Source of the DNA: Scedosporium boydii | Lineage: Eukaryota; Ascomycota; Sordariomycetes; Microascales; Microascaceae | NCBI GenBank assembly: GCA_002221725.1 | Contig: NJFT01000072.1 | Span: forward strand, 1-64,000 | DNA length: 64,000 nucleotides | Direction of reading: 5' to 3' | Part shown: in pieces, positions 46,351 through 57,717 of the stretch | How the letters are laid out: every line of letters starts with the position of its first letter | Numbering within the stretch: the stretch's first letter is position 1 | Position numbers and translations under genes: made by a program | The notes under the pieces: model-generated | What the model was told of the DNA's origin: nothing | The model's database searches: none | The model's input: the letters and a program-made list of their open reading frames with translations, nothing else

Positions 46351-48579
46351 TCAAGACGAGCTAAACATCAGCGGCACAAGAGCTGTCTGGCTATCAAGAG
46401 CTCTGTGATCTGACAACACCGATATCGTGCTCTTCCCAAACAAGTTATCCCTAAACCTCGCCATGCTCACGGCAGCACTCGCCCCGCAGTTCGACGGGCC
46501 AAACACGTCCCTCGACACCGTCTGGGTGGCCGCCACCACCGCCGGCGCAGCGGGAACGTTACCAGCAGCAGAATAGTTGTTGCTATTTCCGTTTCCGCTG
46601 CTGTTGCTAGTATTATTGCCGCCAGTGCCACCAATTCTCTTGTTATACTCCCACGATAGTTTCGCGAGCACAGCCTCCTTTGCCCTCCTCAACGCGCTCA
46701 TCCTAATGCCTTCATCCTCAGCAAGAAGCCTATGGGCCTCCTCCTTCTCAATGTTCCGCTGCACCGGAGTGATGCAGTCATCCGGGTCCGTAGACACCGG
46801 CGCGTTGGGGTCGTAGACCGTGGGCTGAAGCAGCACGGGCTGGGGATCGTAGTTGGGGATGGGTGCGGAAATGACGGGGAGGGGAATGGGTGGGGAAGGT
46901 GTCCTGTTGGGAGCGCGGGGGACAGCGACGGCTTCTTCGTCTGACCTGTGGCGTCTGTGGCCCTTGCTCTTGCTGCTGTCCTTTTCCTTGTCCTTGTCTT
47001 TGTCCTTGCTGCTGCTCTTGCTGTTTTGCCTGTGCCTATGCCTGCTACGGCTACGGCCCCTGTGATTCTTCTCCGAGCTGTGCGCCCTCTCATCGTCAGA
47101 CCTGTGCTTCTTCCTCCGCCTCTTGTGCACCCTCTTCTTCGTAATCTTCGTGCTAAACGACTTGCTCGCCTCTCGCGCCGCAGCAATATCGGACGCCAAA
47201 TCATCATCCTCCTCCTCCTCCCCTTCCTCAAGACCAAACGCGAACCCGAGCTCCGAGCTCAACAAAAGATCCCGCGCCGCAGCCGCCACGGCCGCCGACG
47301 GCGACTGCATCTCATCGTACCCGTCGCAAGCGGAAGAGACGGCCGACGACGCGGCCGACTCCGAAGTCTCAAAACTTCCAGACTCGGAGAGGCTCGAGCT
47401 GCGCGACCACACGTCTCCGCAGCTCCCGGACGCTGCCGGGTCCATGAGCGGCGCGAGTGCCTCTTCCCACGTGCCGCCGTTGAGCAGCGCCACGCTCTCA
47501 AAGTCGAACTCCTTGACCGTCTCGCGGTGCACGCCCACGAGCTCGGAAATCTGCAACGTCGTCATCGTGGCGTTGCGTACCTGCATGTACCGCAGTTTGG
47601 GGAAGTGGATGGCCTTCCTAGAAGGCCGGCTGGGTAGGGGTGACATTGGGGACGTCACCTCGTTAAACAGCTTCTGGCTGTGCCGCGGCGGGCGGAACAG
47701 CGGATCGGCCGCCAGATAGAGAGGGCAGGGGCCCTTGAAGGGACCGGTCCAGGTAAAAGTGAACTTCTCGAGGCTCTGCGAGAAGCTGCGGATGTAGTCG
47801 TCAATGACCTTGAGCTGGTCGAGTCCCGGGGAACGACTATAGAAATCCCACGACTCCACGGAGATGTAGAGCTTGCGGATCTGACCCCACCTGCGGCTGG
47901 CAGAGGGCACGGCGCCGAAGCCGGGGAGGTAGCGGATGTAGTTAAACGCTGCGGGGTGGAGGGACACGAGCGACAGCTTTGACAACTTCGTCATGGGCGT
48001 CCGCTCCACTGCTATGCGCAGGCTGATGAGAGCATAATCTACAATGTCCCGCCTATACCTCTGGCTCGGGTCCTGGCCCGGACACTTGATGGTCAGGTGT
48101 CTCATGTTGGGCACGTGCCTCAACGCGTTGATGAAGGAGGGGACATTGGTGGCCGCGTGGAAGAGCGGCGGGTACTGCACGGTCAGGAGATCGCCAAGCT
48201 CGGCGTTGGCATACTTTGGCCTCGTCAGCACGGACGCCATGGATGTGTGGGGGGTGTAGAGGAAGTTGATCTCCTGGCCCGTCTCCGGGTGCACCAGGGG
48301 AGGTAGGAAAGTGGCGTCGGAGTGCGGTAGGTAAAAGGTCAAGTGCTCAATGTGGTGGCCTATGCGCGATAGGGCTTGGATGCGGGACTGCTTGGTGAAG
48401 GTGTTGGCTGTGAAAGTTACGTGGGTTCGTAGGAAGAGCCTCTTGGTAACGAGGTTGCAACAGGCCGAGGAGGCAAGTCGCACATTGGCGAGGTCAGTCT
48501 TGGAGAGCTGGCGGAAGAGCCTCTCTCGGACGCCTTCTGTCTGCCAGAGAGAGTAGAATAACTGTGGTCCGGATGCCAT
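46351..48579 (-). CDS. F-box-like protein with basic RS/KD low-complexity region
   Basis: Single exon, 742 aa. Residues about 15-55 (RERLFRQLSKTDLANVRLAS/ACCNLVTKRLFLRTHVTF) fit an F-box, the Skp1-binding helix bundle of SCF ubiquitin ligases. It is followed by about 330 residues with leucine-rich-repeat-like spacing (HLTIKCPG, KLSKLSLVSL, IRKLYISVES, KFTFTWTG, LRYMQVRNATM), as in substrate-binding LRR F-box proteins of filamentous fungi. From about 400 on the chain is disordered: a Ser/Ala stretch, acidic EEGEEEEDDD, then KKRVHKRRRKKHRSDDE and KDKDKDKEKDSSKSK, which look like nuclear localisation signals. The C-terminus has an Asn/Ser/Gly run. Target unknown. Confidence 0.8.
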   Translation of the reverse strand: MASGPQLFYSLWQTEGVRERLFRQLSKTDLANVRLASSACCNLVTKRLFLRTHVTFTANTFTKQSRIQALSRIGHHIEHLTFYLPHSDATFLPPLVHPETGQEINFLYTPHTSMASVLTRPKYANAELGDLLTVQYPPLFHAATNVPSFINALRHVPNMRHLTIKCPGQDPSQRYRRDIVDYALISLRIAVERTPMTKLSKLSLVSLHPAAFNYIRYLPGFGAVPSASRRWGQIRKLYISVESWDFYSRSPGLDQLKVIDDYIRSFSQSLEKFTFTWTGPFKGPCPLYLAADPLFRPPRHSQKLFNEVTSPMSPLPSRPSRKAIHFPKLRYMQVRNATMTTLQISELVGVHRETVKEFDFESVALLNGGTWEEALAPLMDPAASGSCGDVWSRSSSLSESGSFETSESAASSAVSSACDGYDEMQSPSAAVAAAARDLLLSSELGFAFGLEEGEEEEDDDLASDIAAAREASKSFSTKITKKRVHKRRRKKHRSDDERAHSSEKNHRGRSRSRHRHRQNSKSSSKDKDKDKEKDSSKSKGHRRHRSDEEAVAVPRAPNRTPSPPIPLPVISAPIPNYDPQPVLLQPTVYDPNAPVSTDPDDCITPVQRNIEKEEAHRLLAEDEGIRMSALRRAKEAVLAKLSWEYNKRIGGTGGNNTSNSSGNGNSNNYSAAGNVPAAPAVVAATQTVSRDVFGPSNCGASAAVSMARFRDNLFGKSTISVLSDHRALDSQTALVPLMFSSS

Positions 48580-48903
48580 GGTGGTTGTTGTTGCATGTCG
48601 TGGTGTAAGTCCGTTCGGGTGGCGGGAGGGGGGGTTGGTCGGGTTTCTCTCTATCGTCCTGCGAGAAGAAGCTCGACGGTCTGGGGTGTCTCGTTATTAG
48701 TGCTGATGGTGTAAGTGTGTTTGTGTGTAAGCGCGGAGATGTGTAGATCGGGGCATGTATGTCCGCCAGAGTAGAGAAGAGTAGAGTTAGATGAGCTGGA
48801 GCGTGGCGAGTCCCTCGAGGCGTGTGTGGGTATAGTAGATAATAGTGCTTTGTTTTGGTACAATGTATGATCCGTTATTGGTAACACTCGACAATGATTA
48901 GGA

Positions 48904-48948
48904 TGATGATGACGACGATAATAATGATGATGATGATGATGCTGATGA
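48904..48948 (+). repeat. Imperfect (GAT)n microsatellite
   Basis: GAT/GAC/AAT triplets run for about 45 bases in the 5' region of the F-box-like gene. Confidence 0.75.
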
Positions 48949-49961
48949 CAATGGCTGTTCTGTTTGTCCTTGTCCTTTGTCTGCTGCTGCTGACTGCTTC
49001 TGTTGTTTGTTTGTTTGTTGTTGATTCTCAAGAAAAGAAGAAAATATGCCGGAAAGGAGGGAGGCGGAGCTCTCTTCGGGGGTGGCAGAAGAAGTACAGG
49101 GTATAAGAAGTAAGCGATTAGACCAAAAGAGGCAAGTTTCTTGTACAGATGAAGAGTCAATTGGGTGTCAAAAAGGGAGCGGGAGCGGGAGCCGTAGAAA
49201 CGAAGAACAAAGAAGGGCGAATGAGGTTATTCGCACCCTAGCTGCATATAGCTGCCCGGGCGAGTCCTCAAGACATGGGAATCCCAGGTCCCACGTTTAG
49301 GTTCAATTTGTTCCTGATGCGGTGTGTCCTAGTTGGCCAGGTGATTTATGGATTGAGGCCTGACGAGAGGGATATTGATTTCTTTGGGAGAAGAAAGGGA
49401 CGGGTTGGGGAAGAAGGAGGAGGGAGAAGGGGACCTCTCTCGAGGTGACTCTGGGAACCGGTGTCGTCGAGCCAGATATATCTCCGCTTGGGCGCAGGAT
49501 GATCACGTCCCTTCAAAAAGTCTACCCTCGTCTCTCCGTCTTTTCTTTGATTTCTTTGCGACTCTTTCCCCCCCTTGCTCCCTCTCCACTTCTCGTTCTC
49601 GTCTCGCGCGTTTCCTCGCCTCACACTCTCCATTGTACTCGCATATTCCCTCAACCCTGGTCGAGCACGCACTACCACTACACTACACCAGGACGAGACG
49701 GATGGGGAGGGATGGATGCGATGCTAGGTTAAAAAAGACTTAGACGAAAAAAAGCCACATACTACTCGTAAAGCACCATGCATAAACCCGTCGCTCGACA
49801 CGAAGGTTGAGAGCAATTGACTGGTTAGTGACTCACGGATATCCACAGCCGTACATTGTATCCCTCCCCCTTCCTCCCCTTTCCTCCCTGTTGCTATCCG
49901 TTACCCTGCTCATCCATATCCATTCTTCTTCATCCGTTGTCCCCTCCCCCTGCCGTGCAAG

Positions 49962-49996
49962 GATGGGGAATGGGGAATGGGGAATGGGGGAATGGC
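49962..49996 (+). repeat. (GGGGAAT)n tandem repeat, G-quadruplex candidate
   Basis: Four to five units of GGGGAAT-like sequence give regularly spaced G3-G5 runs with short A/T loops, a good G-quadruplex pattern. Non-coding. Confidence 0.65.
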
Positions 49997-50357
49997 GGGA
50001 GAGCATCTCAGGGAAACGGGCCGGGATTTGGTGTGCGAGGGCGACTGTTTACTGGTGTGCCTCAGTTTCCTTGCGCCAATCATCCGCCGCGCCGCGCCGT
50101 CACGCCACGACTGTCAACGCGATCGGGGCTTTGAGTGGCTCAAGCTCGCCCTTCTGGGCATGTGGGTGACTCTGAAAAGTTACTTTGGTGTCCTGCAGCC
50201 CAAATGCATAGAGTCTCAATGTCTTTCATCGGCGGCCAGTCGATGGCCACATATCTGGCCACAGTCATGCAGGTAGGGTCGCTAGTCCTAGAGTGGGGGG
50301 CAGGGGGCAAGGGGGGAGAAGGGGGAGAAAAGATCAAATGGGCACGAGTTGCGCCGA

Positions 50358-50376
50358 TACTTCGTCGTACGAAGTA
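50358..50376. repeat. Inverted motif pair TACTTCGT-CGT-ACGAAGTA
   Basis: Perfect 8-bp arms of the dispersed word with a 3-bp spacer. The right side contains the exact TACGAAGTA at 50368-50376. Confidence 0.75.
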
Positions 50377-52609
50377 AACTCCTCAAGGATGCGAGTACAC
50401 CGCTTGGCAGCGCACAACATGGGATGGGTTGAAAAGCGTTCGGGGGACGTACCGACCAGGGTGTGGCTATATTAAGCCATCCCCTTCCATCGTCCACTCT
50501 CCGCTACTCCTGCGAATCCACCCAGAAAAAAACCAGGGACACAAAGAGCGGCGAGCCTGAAGTTTGGACACGATCAAGTGCCAGAAGCAGGAAACAACAC
50601 CCTTATCGATAGCGGCTTCCCCTCGAATGCGGGGCGAACAAGGGTCCTTGCATCATGTTCCTCCGTCTTCGTTGGCCGCAAAGACCAGGGGTGGCTGGGA
50701 AACACTGGTTCAACTCTGTCTCGACTTCTTGGCAGAGTTGGCATTTGCCGAACGTGGCATGACGCGGCGGGACACGGCTCCTTCGCGTGGGTAGACGCGA
50801 CTTGACGCGGCAGCCTGGGGTTGGTGAATTCCCTTAAGCGCGTCTTCGTGCCATTGGTCGCATTCACCTAATCCCTGCCGTCTGGGCATCTTCTCGCCAT
50901 TATTGGGCTTCCATCCCAACCTCATCGCAGGAAAAGGATGGACCATGGACAATGAAGGATGGGGGGTGTCATGTATGGGGCACAGTCTGGCATCTTAGAT
51001 TGAGCAGTTTTTTACTATATCTACGGCTCCCTTCTCCTGCTAGAGTTGTAAAACGGGCGGGTTGATGCTACCATGCGTGGTTTCCTGCACACCTCATTTT
51101 GCCTCAAATGCCTCTTCTAAGGATCGATGATGTGTGTCCGGGCACATCTCTCTCGACTCCCATCCGTAACCCTAGCCGGCATGACGCGGGGAAAGCTCCA
51201 GAGGAGCCCGATAGGTCGAGTTGTTTCCTTCCCGCGAATAGCAAACGGCCTCGACAATGGCATTGGGTTGAGATATCGAGGCATATATTCCCCCCTTCTC
51301 CTTTTATCGGACCTGTCAACGGAATCGCATCGAACTCGACTGAACCTCAGCATGAAATCCTAAGGGGGGGTGTCGAATTAGACCGTTCCAACGCAACACA
51401 TCGACCACGAGTGTCGAAACTTCCACTATGGCTCGATATAGATTCACCGACGTGGGCAGAAACTCAGCGACTCTCCCCGAAAGACACATGTTTCTACACA
51501 ATGGGTTCCGCCCCCTCTTGGACGAGGCTCGAAGCTCTCGGACCGCAAAAGCCGCACTCTATTCTTCGGCTCTCACCCGACCCTTGCAGCCCCGTCCATG
51601 TCCTGGCCATAGCTCCCTTAAGCTTCAACTCCCATGTTCGAAAGACGAGACCAGGAAACAACACAATCCACACAATTGTCGTGCTTCTTCGCCCTACCCC
51701 TTTGCTCGTTCGCTGGCGTCTTTCCCACGCCCACCCTCTTCGCTAGTCTGCACCTTATGCACGCCCTCTCCACATCCTTCTTTCTTTCAACGTCGTCGGG
51801 CACCAGTCATTTTGGCCTTCCCCTCCTCTTCCCAATCCGTCCCCCCCGTCCCGCCCTTCCCATCCTTACGTCTCATCCCATCGTGTTCCTGGCACTTGGT
51901 GTCCTCGAGAAATGCCGCAAGTGAGTGTGGAGAAGTAAAGCAAAGAAGAAACGGCCAGAGACTCGGTGAGTCTCAACGTTTCCCGTCCCCCCTGTCAGGG
52001 AAACGAAACGAAACAAATCTTTCTTTTCCCCTGGCACCGTCGCAACCCTACCTCTCTGTAGTCGGCCGATCGCCGATCAACTCTACCCGTTGATCGAGTA
52101 TTTCCCATCTCCACATGAGACGATAGGATCGTTTGTAATCTCATCAAAGTGCTGATCGTATCACTCTTAAATCGCGCACAAGAAACTATCTCGATCGAGT
52201 GCGCTGTCATCGTCAACTCTTATCACATGCTGCGTAGGCTCTATTTTCTATCCATGGGGTGCGTGGGCAAGCCCCCATCATTGTGCCTTTCCCCACCACA
52301 TCTGCGTTCTATTCATCTGCCGCCCTGAGCCGATGAAGTAATGCTTGACCTGCCTCGAAATGATAGGTAGGTAATCTTCTATGAGAATCCCGCATCGCGT
52401 TGATCCTGAAACTGTTTTGATTCAACTCCGTAACCATGGAAGCCTATTAAGAGGACCCCGTAGACCCTTTCGCGATGATAAAGTAATACAAAAGAGGCGT
52501 AAATACCCAGACACGAACGTCTTCTCTGCCCGGCGGGACGCGCGATTGGAAAGGAAAGGAGTCAGCCCACCGCCGTGTTAAACCCGGGTACAAAGGTACA
52601 GTCCAAAGC

Positions 52610-54961
52610 TCAAGCCCATCCGCCTCGGCCACGGTTCCCGCGAGGCCCACCACCACCACCACCACCTCCTCGTCGACCTCCACGGCGAGAAGGTCCCTTA
52701 TCCCGACCTCCTCCGCGAGACCCGCCGCCATTCGATGAATTTCTACCGGTGCTACTTTGGCTTTCATTCCTGTACAAACCCGGAGGAGGTGCCACGCTGC
52801 TGAAGCTCGTGAAGCCGCCGCGGCCTCGCCTAGAGGCAGATGCTGGGACTTGCGGCCGCGGGGGTAGTTGGTGGACCTGTCGGCCTCCAGTAGCGGCTGG
52901 GATCTGCGGCAGTTGCCGCGAAGCGGGTCCGGTAGGTGCCTGAGGAAGTTGTTGCGAGGATCTCTGTTGGCCCCGGGACGTGTTAGCAGCATCCGCGAAC
53001 TGTATGTTGGTCGAAAGATTGATTCGGCCGGCCGGCTGCTTAGGCTGGACACGACCGGTGAGAAAGACGGCATCATTATCAGAATCATCAGATTCAAATA
53101 ATATATTGTTCTGCGCCCGACCCATAAGCTCGGGGCGACGCAGGTCGTACCTAGATGAGCTAGGTGCGGTTGGGATAGATTTGAACTCCGAGATGGGCCC
53201 CTGCTGGGATGACTTGTCAATGCATCGACCCATCGTCTCTAGTGACCAAGTAGGGGTCTTGAAAGAGCTAGGGCCGTCGTTTCTGGGACATTCCGAAATG
53301 TAATGTCCCTCTTCTCCACATCGTGCGCAGAAGGCAAGCATGGAGTTGATCTTGTTCGGCAGGTTTCCATGGTTAAACGTCCGCCAAAGAGTGTCGCAGT
53401 GTGCATCGAGATGGCCGGTCGAGTTGCAGAAAGCACATGTGAGGAGAGTAACCTCCTCCCAAACTCCACCCTCGTCCTCGGCACACTCGTCCCTGGTGTG
53501 CCCCAGTTCATTGCATATCGTGCATCGCTTCTTGGTCGGGCAGAGGGATGATGTGTGCTGATCCTTATGCTCGCAATATTTACATAAGGATGCTTGGCAT
53601 CCCATAGCCGTGTGTCCAGACTGCAGGCAGAGAACGCACATGTCGGAGGCTGGGTTTTGGCCGGGAAAGTATCTCGTTTGCTGGATTAGCTCATCATCGC
53701 CGGTCGGGATGAGCATGGTAAACTCCGTATGAATAGAACCAGAGGAGACGGCAACTCCTTTATTTTGAGCTGCTGAGCTGGCGCTCTCTTGGAGCGTAAT
53801 CGAACTCTTCCGCTCTTGAGCCCCCTCCGTGTCGGCCACGGTGGGTAGTCCGGAAACCTGTCGTTGATCTCCACTGGGTGTCCTAGCCTGGGATGTCATC
53901 GGACCCATGTTTCCGTCGGTTGTAGCGGAGGCGGGGCCGTTGGCCTTGTTGATAGTGCTGGGGGTTTTAGTCGAGCCCGGGATGTGAAGCACTGCTTTGG
54001 CAGCCTGCTTGGCAGGCTTCCTCTTCTTATTATTCAGGTTGGATACCCGGTCAATATAATAAGTATAGGCTTCAAGGGTAATTTGATTTGAGAGAGGAGT
54101 TTTCTCAGGATTCAATGTTTCCAGGGAATTAGCCCAGTCCTTGAACCTAAATTTCCAAGTATCGTGTCGCTTGCTATCATCAAGCTTGGGCAACCGTAGA
54201 GAAATTTTAGAATTCGGCAGCGTGTGGCACGGGGCGTCTTGAATGGGGGATGGATTTGTGGCAGGCGCGCCATTTTGTTCCTCTGTTGCTGGAGCAGAGA
54301 GTTCTGGGGCTGGAGCTGGGGAAAGGGAAGTAGTCGGTTTCGGAGTAAAGCCAAGTGAAATGCGCACTTGCCCTGAAGTGATGCCCCGGTTCCACCCCGA
54401 GGTCTGTGGAGCTGAAACGGACGCAGTGGAGGAAGGCGAGCCCGACCTGGAGTTGTCCGTGGCTTCCGCGCCGGACTCTCCTGAATCATTGCGCTCTGCG
54501 TCTTTTAGCGACAGGCTATTCTCCTCGACCGCATTACCCTCGGGTTGCGACGGTACCAGATCCGTCGCCGATGCCTCTTCAAGGCTGGCATGGCTTGCCA
54601 TCGTGACGTCCTCGTCTTCGAGGATCTCGCCCTCCTCGCTCCCACTGTCGCTATCCACCTCGGCGCCATCTTCCTGGGTGCTTTTATTGACCATACCATT
54701 CGGTTTCTTCATTTTTTCCCCCTCTTCCTCGTTTTCGGTCGATCCCGGCGCCACGCCGTTTGTCAAACTTCCCGTCCGGGCGCGCTTGAATCGGTTGTCT
54801 GACGTGGTCTCTGCAGTCGAACTGCCATTCATCCCCTCATACTCTGATAGGGATCTCTTCTTTTGAGAACGAGTGCGGCAGGGTTGGGTAGGGCCATCGG
54901 CGGAGTCAATCTTTTCCTCGGTAAGGGCAACCGCAGGTAAAGTTTCAGTCGCCTCATCCAT
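52610..54961 (-). CDS. Air1/2-like zinc-knuckle protein with RGG C-terminus
   Basis: Single exon, 783 aa. Five clustered CCHC-type zinc knuckles at about 442-558: CVLCLQSGHTAMGC, an odd second one CKYCEHKDQHTSSLC, CTICNELGHTRDEC, CAFCNSTGHLDAHC and CARCGEEGHYISEC. Five knuckles in a row are the mark of Air1/Air2, the RNA-binding part of the TRAMP complex that tags nuclear RNAs for exosome decay. The N-terminal half is acidic and Ser/Thr-rich (EEGEKMKKP, SDSGSEEGEILEDED). The C-terminal 90 residues are RGG/GRG-rich, a typical arginine-methylation and RNA-binding tail, ending RGNRGRGGWA. It is longer than yeast Air proteins (about 350 aa), as is common in Pezizomycotina. The TRAMP role is inferred from the knuckles. 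Confidence 0.85.
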   Translation of the reverse strand: MDEATETLPAVALTEEKIDSADGPTQPCRTRSQKKRSLSEYEGMNGSSTAETTSDNRFKRARTGSLTNGVAPGSTENEEEGEKMKKPNGMVNKSTQEDGAEVDSDSGSEEGEILEDEDVTMASHASLEEASATDLVPSQPEGNAVEENSLSLKDAERNDSGESGAEATDNSRSGSPSSTASVSAPQTSGWNRGITSGQVRISLGFTPKPTTSLSPAPAPELSAPATEEQNGAPATNPSPIQDAPCHTLPNSKISLRLPKLDDSKRHDTWKFRFKDWANSLETLNPEKTPLSNQITLEAYTYYIDRVSNLNNKKRKPAKQAAKAVLHIPGSTKTPSTINKANGPASATTDGNMGPMTSQARTPSGDQRQVSGLPTVADTEGAQERKSSITLQESASSAAQNKGVAVSSGSIHTEFTMLIPTGDDELIQQTRYFPGQNPASDMCVLCLQSGHTAMGCQASLCKYCEHKDQHTSSLCPTKKRCTICNELGHTRDECAEDEGGVWEEVTLLTCAFCNSTGHLDAHCDTLWRTFNHGNLPNKINSMLAFCARCGEEGHYISECPRNDGPSSFKTPTWSLETMGRCIDKSSQQGPISEFKSIPTAPSSSRYDLRRPELMGRAQNNILFESDDSDNDAVFLTGRVQPKQPAGRINLSTNIQFADAANTSRGQQRSSQQLPQAPTGPASRQLPQIPAATGGRQVHQLPPRPQVPASASRRGRGGFTSFSSVAPPPGLYRNESQSSTGRNSSNGGGSRGGGRDKGPSRRGGRRGGGGGGGGPRGNRGRGGWA

Positions 54962-55494
54962 AATAGGCAGAGTATGAAATCAACCTTAAGGGTCAAGAAG
55001 CCTAATACCTTCTAGATTCAGATGGAGGGTTACCACACGGCTACCCTGTGCAGAACTTCCTGCTTCTGCTTCTCTGTGCGTAATGCTTGCAAGTGAAACA
55101 GGCTGTGAGCTTTCTTGTGGCGATTCAAGCCAAACAGCTCACCTCCAATTCTAGTTTCCTTTGACAGCAGCAATCCGGCTTATCTCTTCTCAGAGGTAGT
55201 AAATAGATCCAACTGTTCAACTCATAAAAATCAAAGCAAAAGCAGGGATATTTGAAAGAGAAATAAGAATGAGATCCTTCCCATTACCTGCTCATTTGTA
55301 AAAGATGCTGGACAATATCTCGAAAGCTCTTTCAATGTTCCTTGGAAAGTTGGTTGAAAGCTGCAACAATGAATTGTTAGCTTAGCTAATCCTAGACACA
55401 ACATTTGAAGATCTTGCAGAAAATTTTCGCAATCAATCAAATCCTCAGCTCGGGGTCCAACGTGGTCCAAGCTGCTGGACGAGGACAGCGACGG

Positions 55495-55504
55495 ATCACG
55501 TGAT
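55495..55504. promoter_or_regulatory. ATCACGTGAT palindromic E-box
   Basis: Perfect 10-bp palindrome with CACGTG core, the classic binding word of SREBP-type and Cbf1-type bHLH factors. It lies 534 bp upstream of the Air-like start and 2.2 kb from the Orm start. Confidence 0.45.
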
Positions 55505-57174
55505 TCGGGGTCCGACTAGACCTTGTCCTGTTCCACGAGCAACCTGCTCTGTTTGGGATGGACCGGACGGTCATTCAAGGGCCAATTAGATCTCTTGCGC
55601 ATTGCACCCGCGTCGTTGACTTGTCGTTTACTTCGTCGCTCCGACGTTGTCCATGAAATCTTGCCTGATGGGTTGACCGCAACACTTTCGATGGATGGAA
55701 AACGTACTTTGTATCAATATTGATGGTACCTTAATATGGGAGCGTACATACGCCGCGTCGCCGTCCCAGAAATCATCCCAAGGATCTAGTTTTCCTCGGC
55801 GAGGATCATTCGAGGATGCCTATTCCGGGAACACGTCTCCATATCTCCTACCCGATTCGGAAGTGGGAGGGAGGCAGGGTTTCTTGCGATGCTCTGAGAC
55901 ATCAAAACGCTCCACCAACTGGGTTCGAGCTCGGGTTCTTATTACCTGCTTCTCTCCTTGGACTCCTTGTCGTTTAGACAGCACAGGGTTCTCATGAGGC
56001 CATTGCCGGTCGGTGCTTCCTAGCCTCCTGCCGGAACTGGATCCTAATTGTTGGGTTGTCTAGAGCTTATTATGGACGCGAAAGAGTCGAAAGATCTTGA
56101 TGCGGCTCCGCTTTTCTTGTTCAGGTTTTTAGCAATGAACTTGACATTGAAGTATTCACACGATGAGTATGACGTGAGTCCCACGAGTCCTCGATACGGT
56201 CCCAACCAAATCGTGAAGTATCCTTCTAGTTTTGCACTATTGTCGTGTCGTGTGAGCAGAGCGAGGACGATCCTCGGCACTCACCAATGCATGTGCATAA
56301 CGGGTATTAGAGCCCTCAAACTGATGTGCGATTGTTCGCATCTGATGGATCATGGGGGGCCCAGATCGACCGCTAAGGAGCAAGGCCCTTCAAATTATCC
56401 TCAATCCATCAAGCCGACCGATTCTTCCGTTTGCCTCAACAATCCTGGTGCAGTCTTGATGGAGTGAGGCAGTGCTCCCTATTATGGGGCCGCCATTAAA
56501 ATTCGCTGCAATGAATCAATTTGATCGAAGGGGGTTGATTCTAGCGTCTGCTACAAAGTATGAAGTACAACAGGAGGTACTCACTGCTCCTGTGCTCCTG
56601 GTGGCTTGAAGTACGGCACTCCTGGCTTCGTAATTAGTGGGCGAACGCCAGTATCTCCATTGTCTGTCCAGTCCATCCCCTCCACTGATCTTCAAGCCGG
56701 GCAACAGTGCTCGACTCCTCAGCCACATCCCACAGGTATCAATAGCGGTCGTTTACCCCTGTCGTTCGACGCTCTCGTGTCCACTTCTCCATCCGTTAAT
56801 GTGACCATGTGTTACTTAAACATTAACTGGATGCTCCCATACTCCGTAATAATCTTACCTTTCTCGTGTCCTGTCCTGTTCTTCAACGTTCGGTCTTGCT
56901 CGCTTTCTTGGTTGCCTGCTTGATCGCCCCCTAGAGTTAAGGCTGCGAAACCCGCTGCCATTTCATATTCGCTCGTTCAACTCCTTTTTTCTCCAAATGC
57001 TGCGGTAGCTGGCTTCCTCTCGGCATTTCTAACCCCAACGTAATTGAGTTCACTCAATATCAATCTATCTCTCAAGACACTACTTCGTCCAACAGATCAC
57101 CATACTGCACCTTACACCTAGCCTAGACCTACACTACTCGCGTACTCGGTACACTGGACCAGCTGGCAGGACCC

Positions 57175-57183
57175 TACTTCGTA
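57175..57183. repeat. TACTTCGTA dispersed motif copy
   Basis: Exact copy of the dispersed word, about 540 bp upstream of the Orm start codon. Confidence 0.7.
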
Positions 57184-57717
57184 CTCTTTCCAGCAGAATA
57201 TTCCAACTTTGATGGGTCCCCGATTTTCTGAACCAATCCGCGTGTCCACCTAATTGTTTCCTGCGTCATCTCGAACTCCTCCAGACGGCCAACATTTCCA
57301 CCTTTCGGGGTCTTCCTCCCACCAGCCCCCCTCACGAATTGCTTCGGTCTTCCAGCAGCCCGAAGCAGCACCCAAACCCGAATTCTTTCGTAATCTCGGG
57401 CTCTCTCGACCCTCCCGATCACGGTCGCTTCCCCACGAGACCCCTCTTTTTTCGGCTTAGCGCAAGTTTAGGGGCTCCCCCCTTCTAGCGACGACGACAA
57501 CTATCCAAATTGAGCCTCATCTCACTACCCCCCAACACGCTGAGGCGAAAACGAAACAACCTTCGAACTCCTACAACCTCCCCTCCCCTTCCGTTCCGCT
57601 CTTCCCCATCTCGATCGCAACAATACCGCCAAACTGTCTTCTCCAATTGTCCTCCAACGAACCGTCTCCTACGACGTTGGCACCAAACAGCCACGCGTAG
57701 GAAGTACGTACAGCGCG

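Larger units (their letters stand above)
48580..52609. other. 4-kb intergenic region, F-box gene / Air-like gene
   Basis: Upstream of the F-box gene and downstream of the Air-like gene. Contents: GAT-type microsatellite (48904-48948), GGGAAT repeats (49962-49996), an inverted motif pair at 50358-50376 and C/T-rich runs. Two overlapping plus-strand frames at 51099-51746 and 51428-52093 are open for over 200 codons, but are Ser/Pro/Arg-rich and show no domain, so I do not call them. Confidence 0.45.
54962..57717. other. 2.8-kb divergent intergenic region, Air-like / Orm
   Basis: No supportable gene. It contains the palindrome ATCACGTGAT at 55495-55504, TACTCCGTA at 56840 and TACTTCGTA at 57175-57183. 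The last 500 bp are C/T-rich and fit the Orm 5' leader. Confidence 0.5.

Noticed and set aside
51099..52093. Two overlapping plus-strand frames above 200 codons
   Set aside because: Ser/Pro/Arg-rich translations of C/T-rich DNA, overlapping in different frames, no domain; probably non-coding.
52447..53220. 257-codon minus-strand frame
   Set aside because: Shadow frame inside and past the 3' end of the Air-like gene; its low-complexity translation is the RGG region read in another frame.
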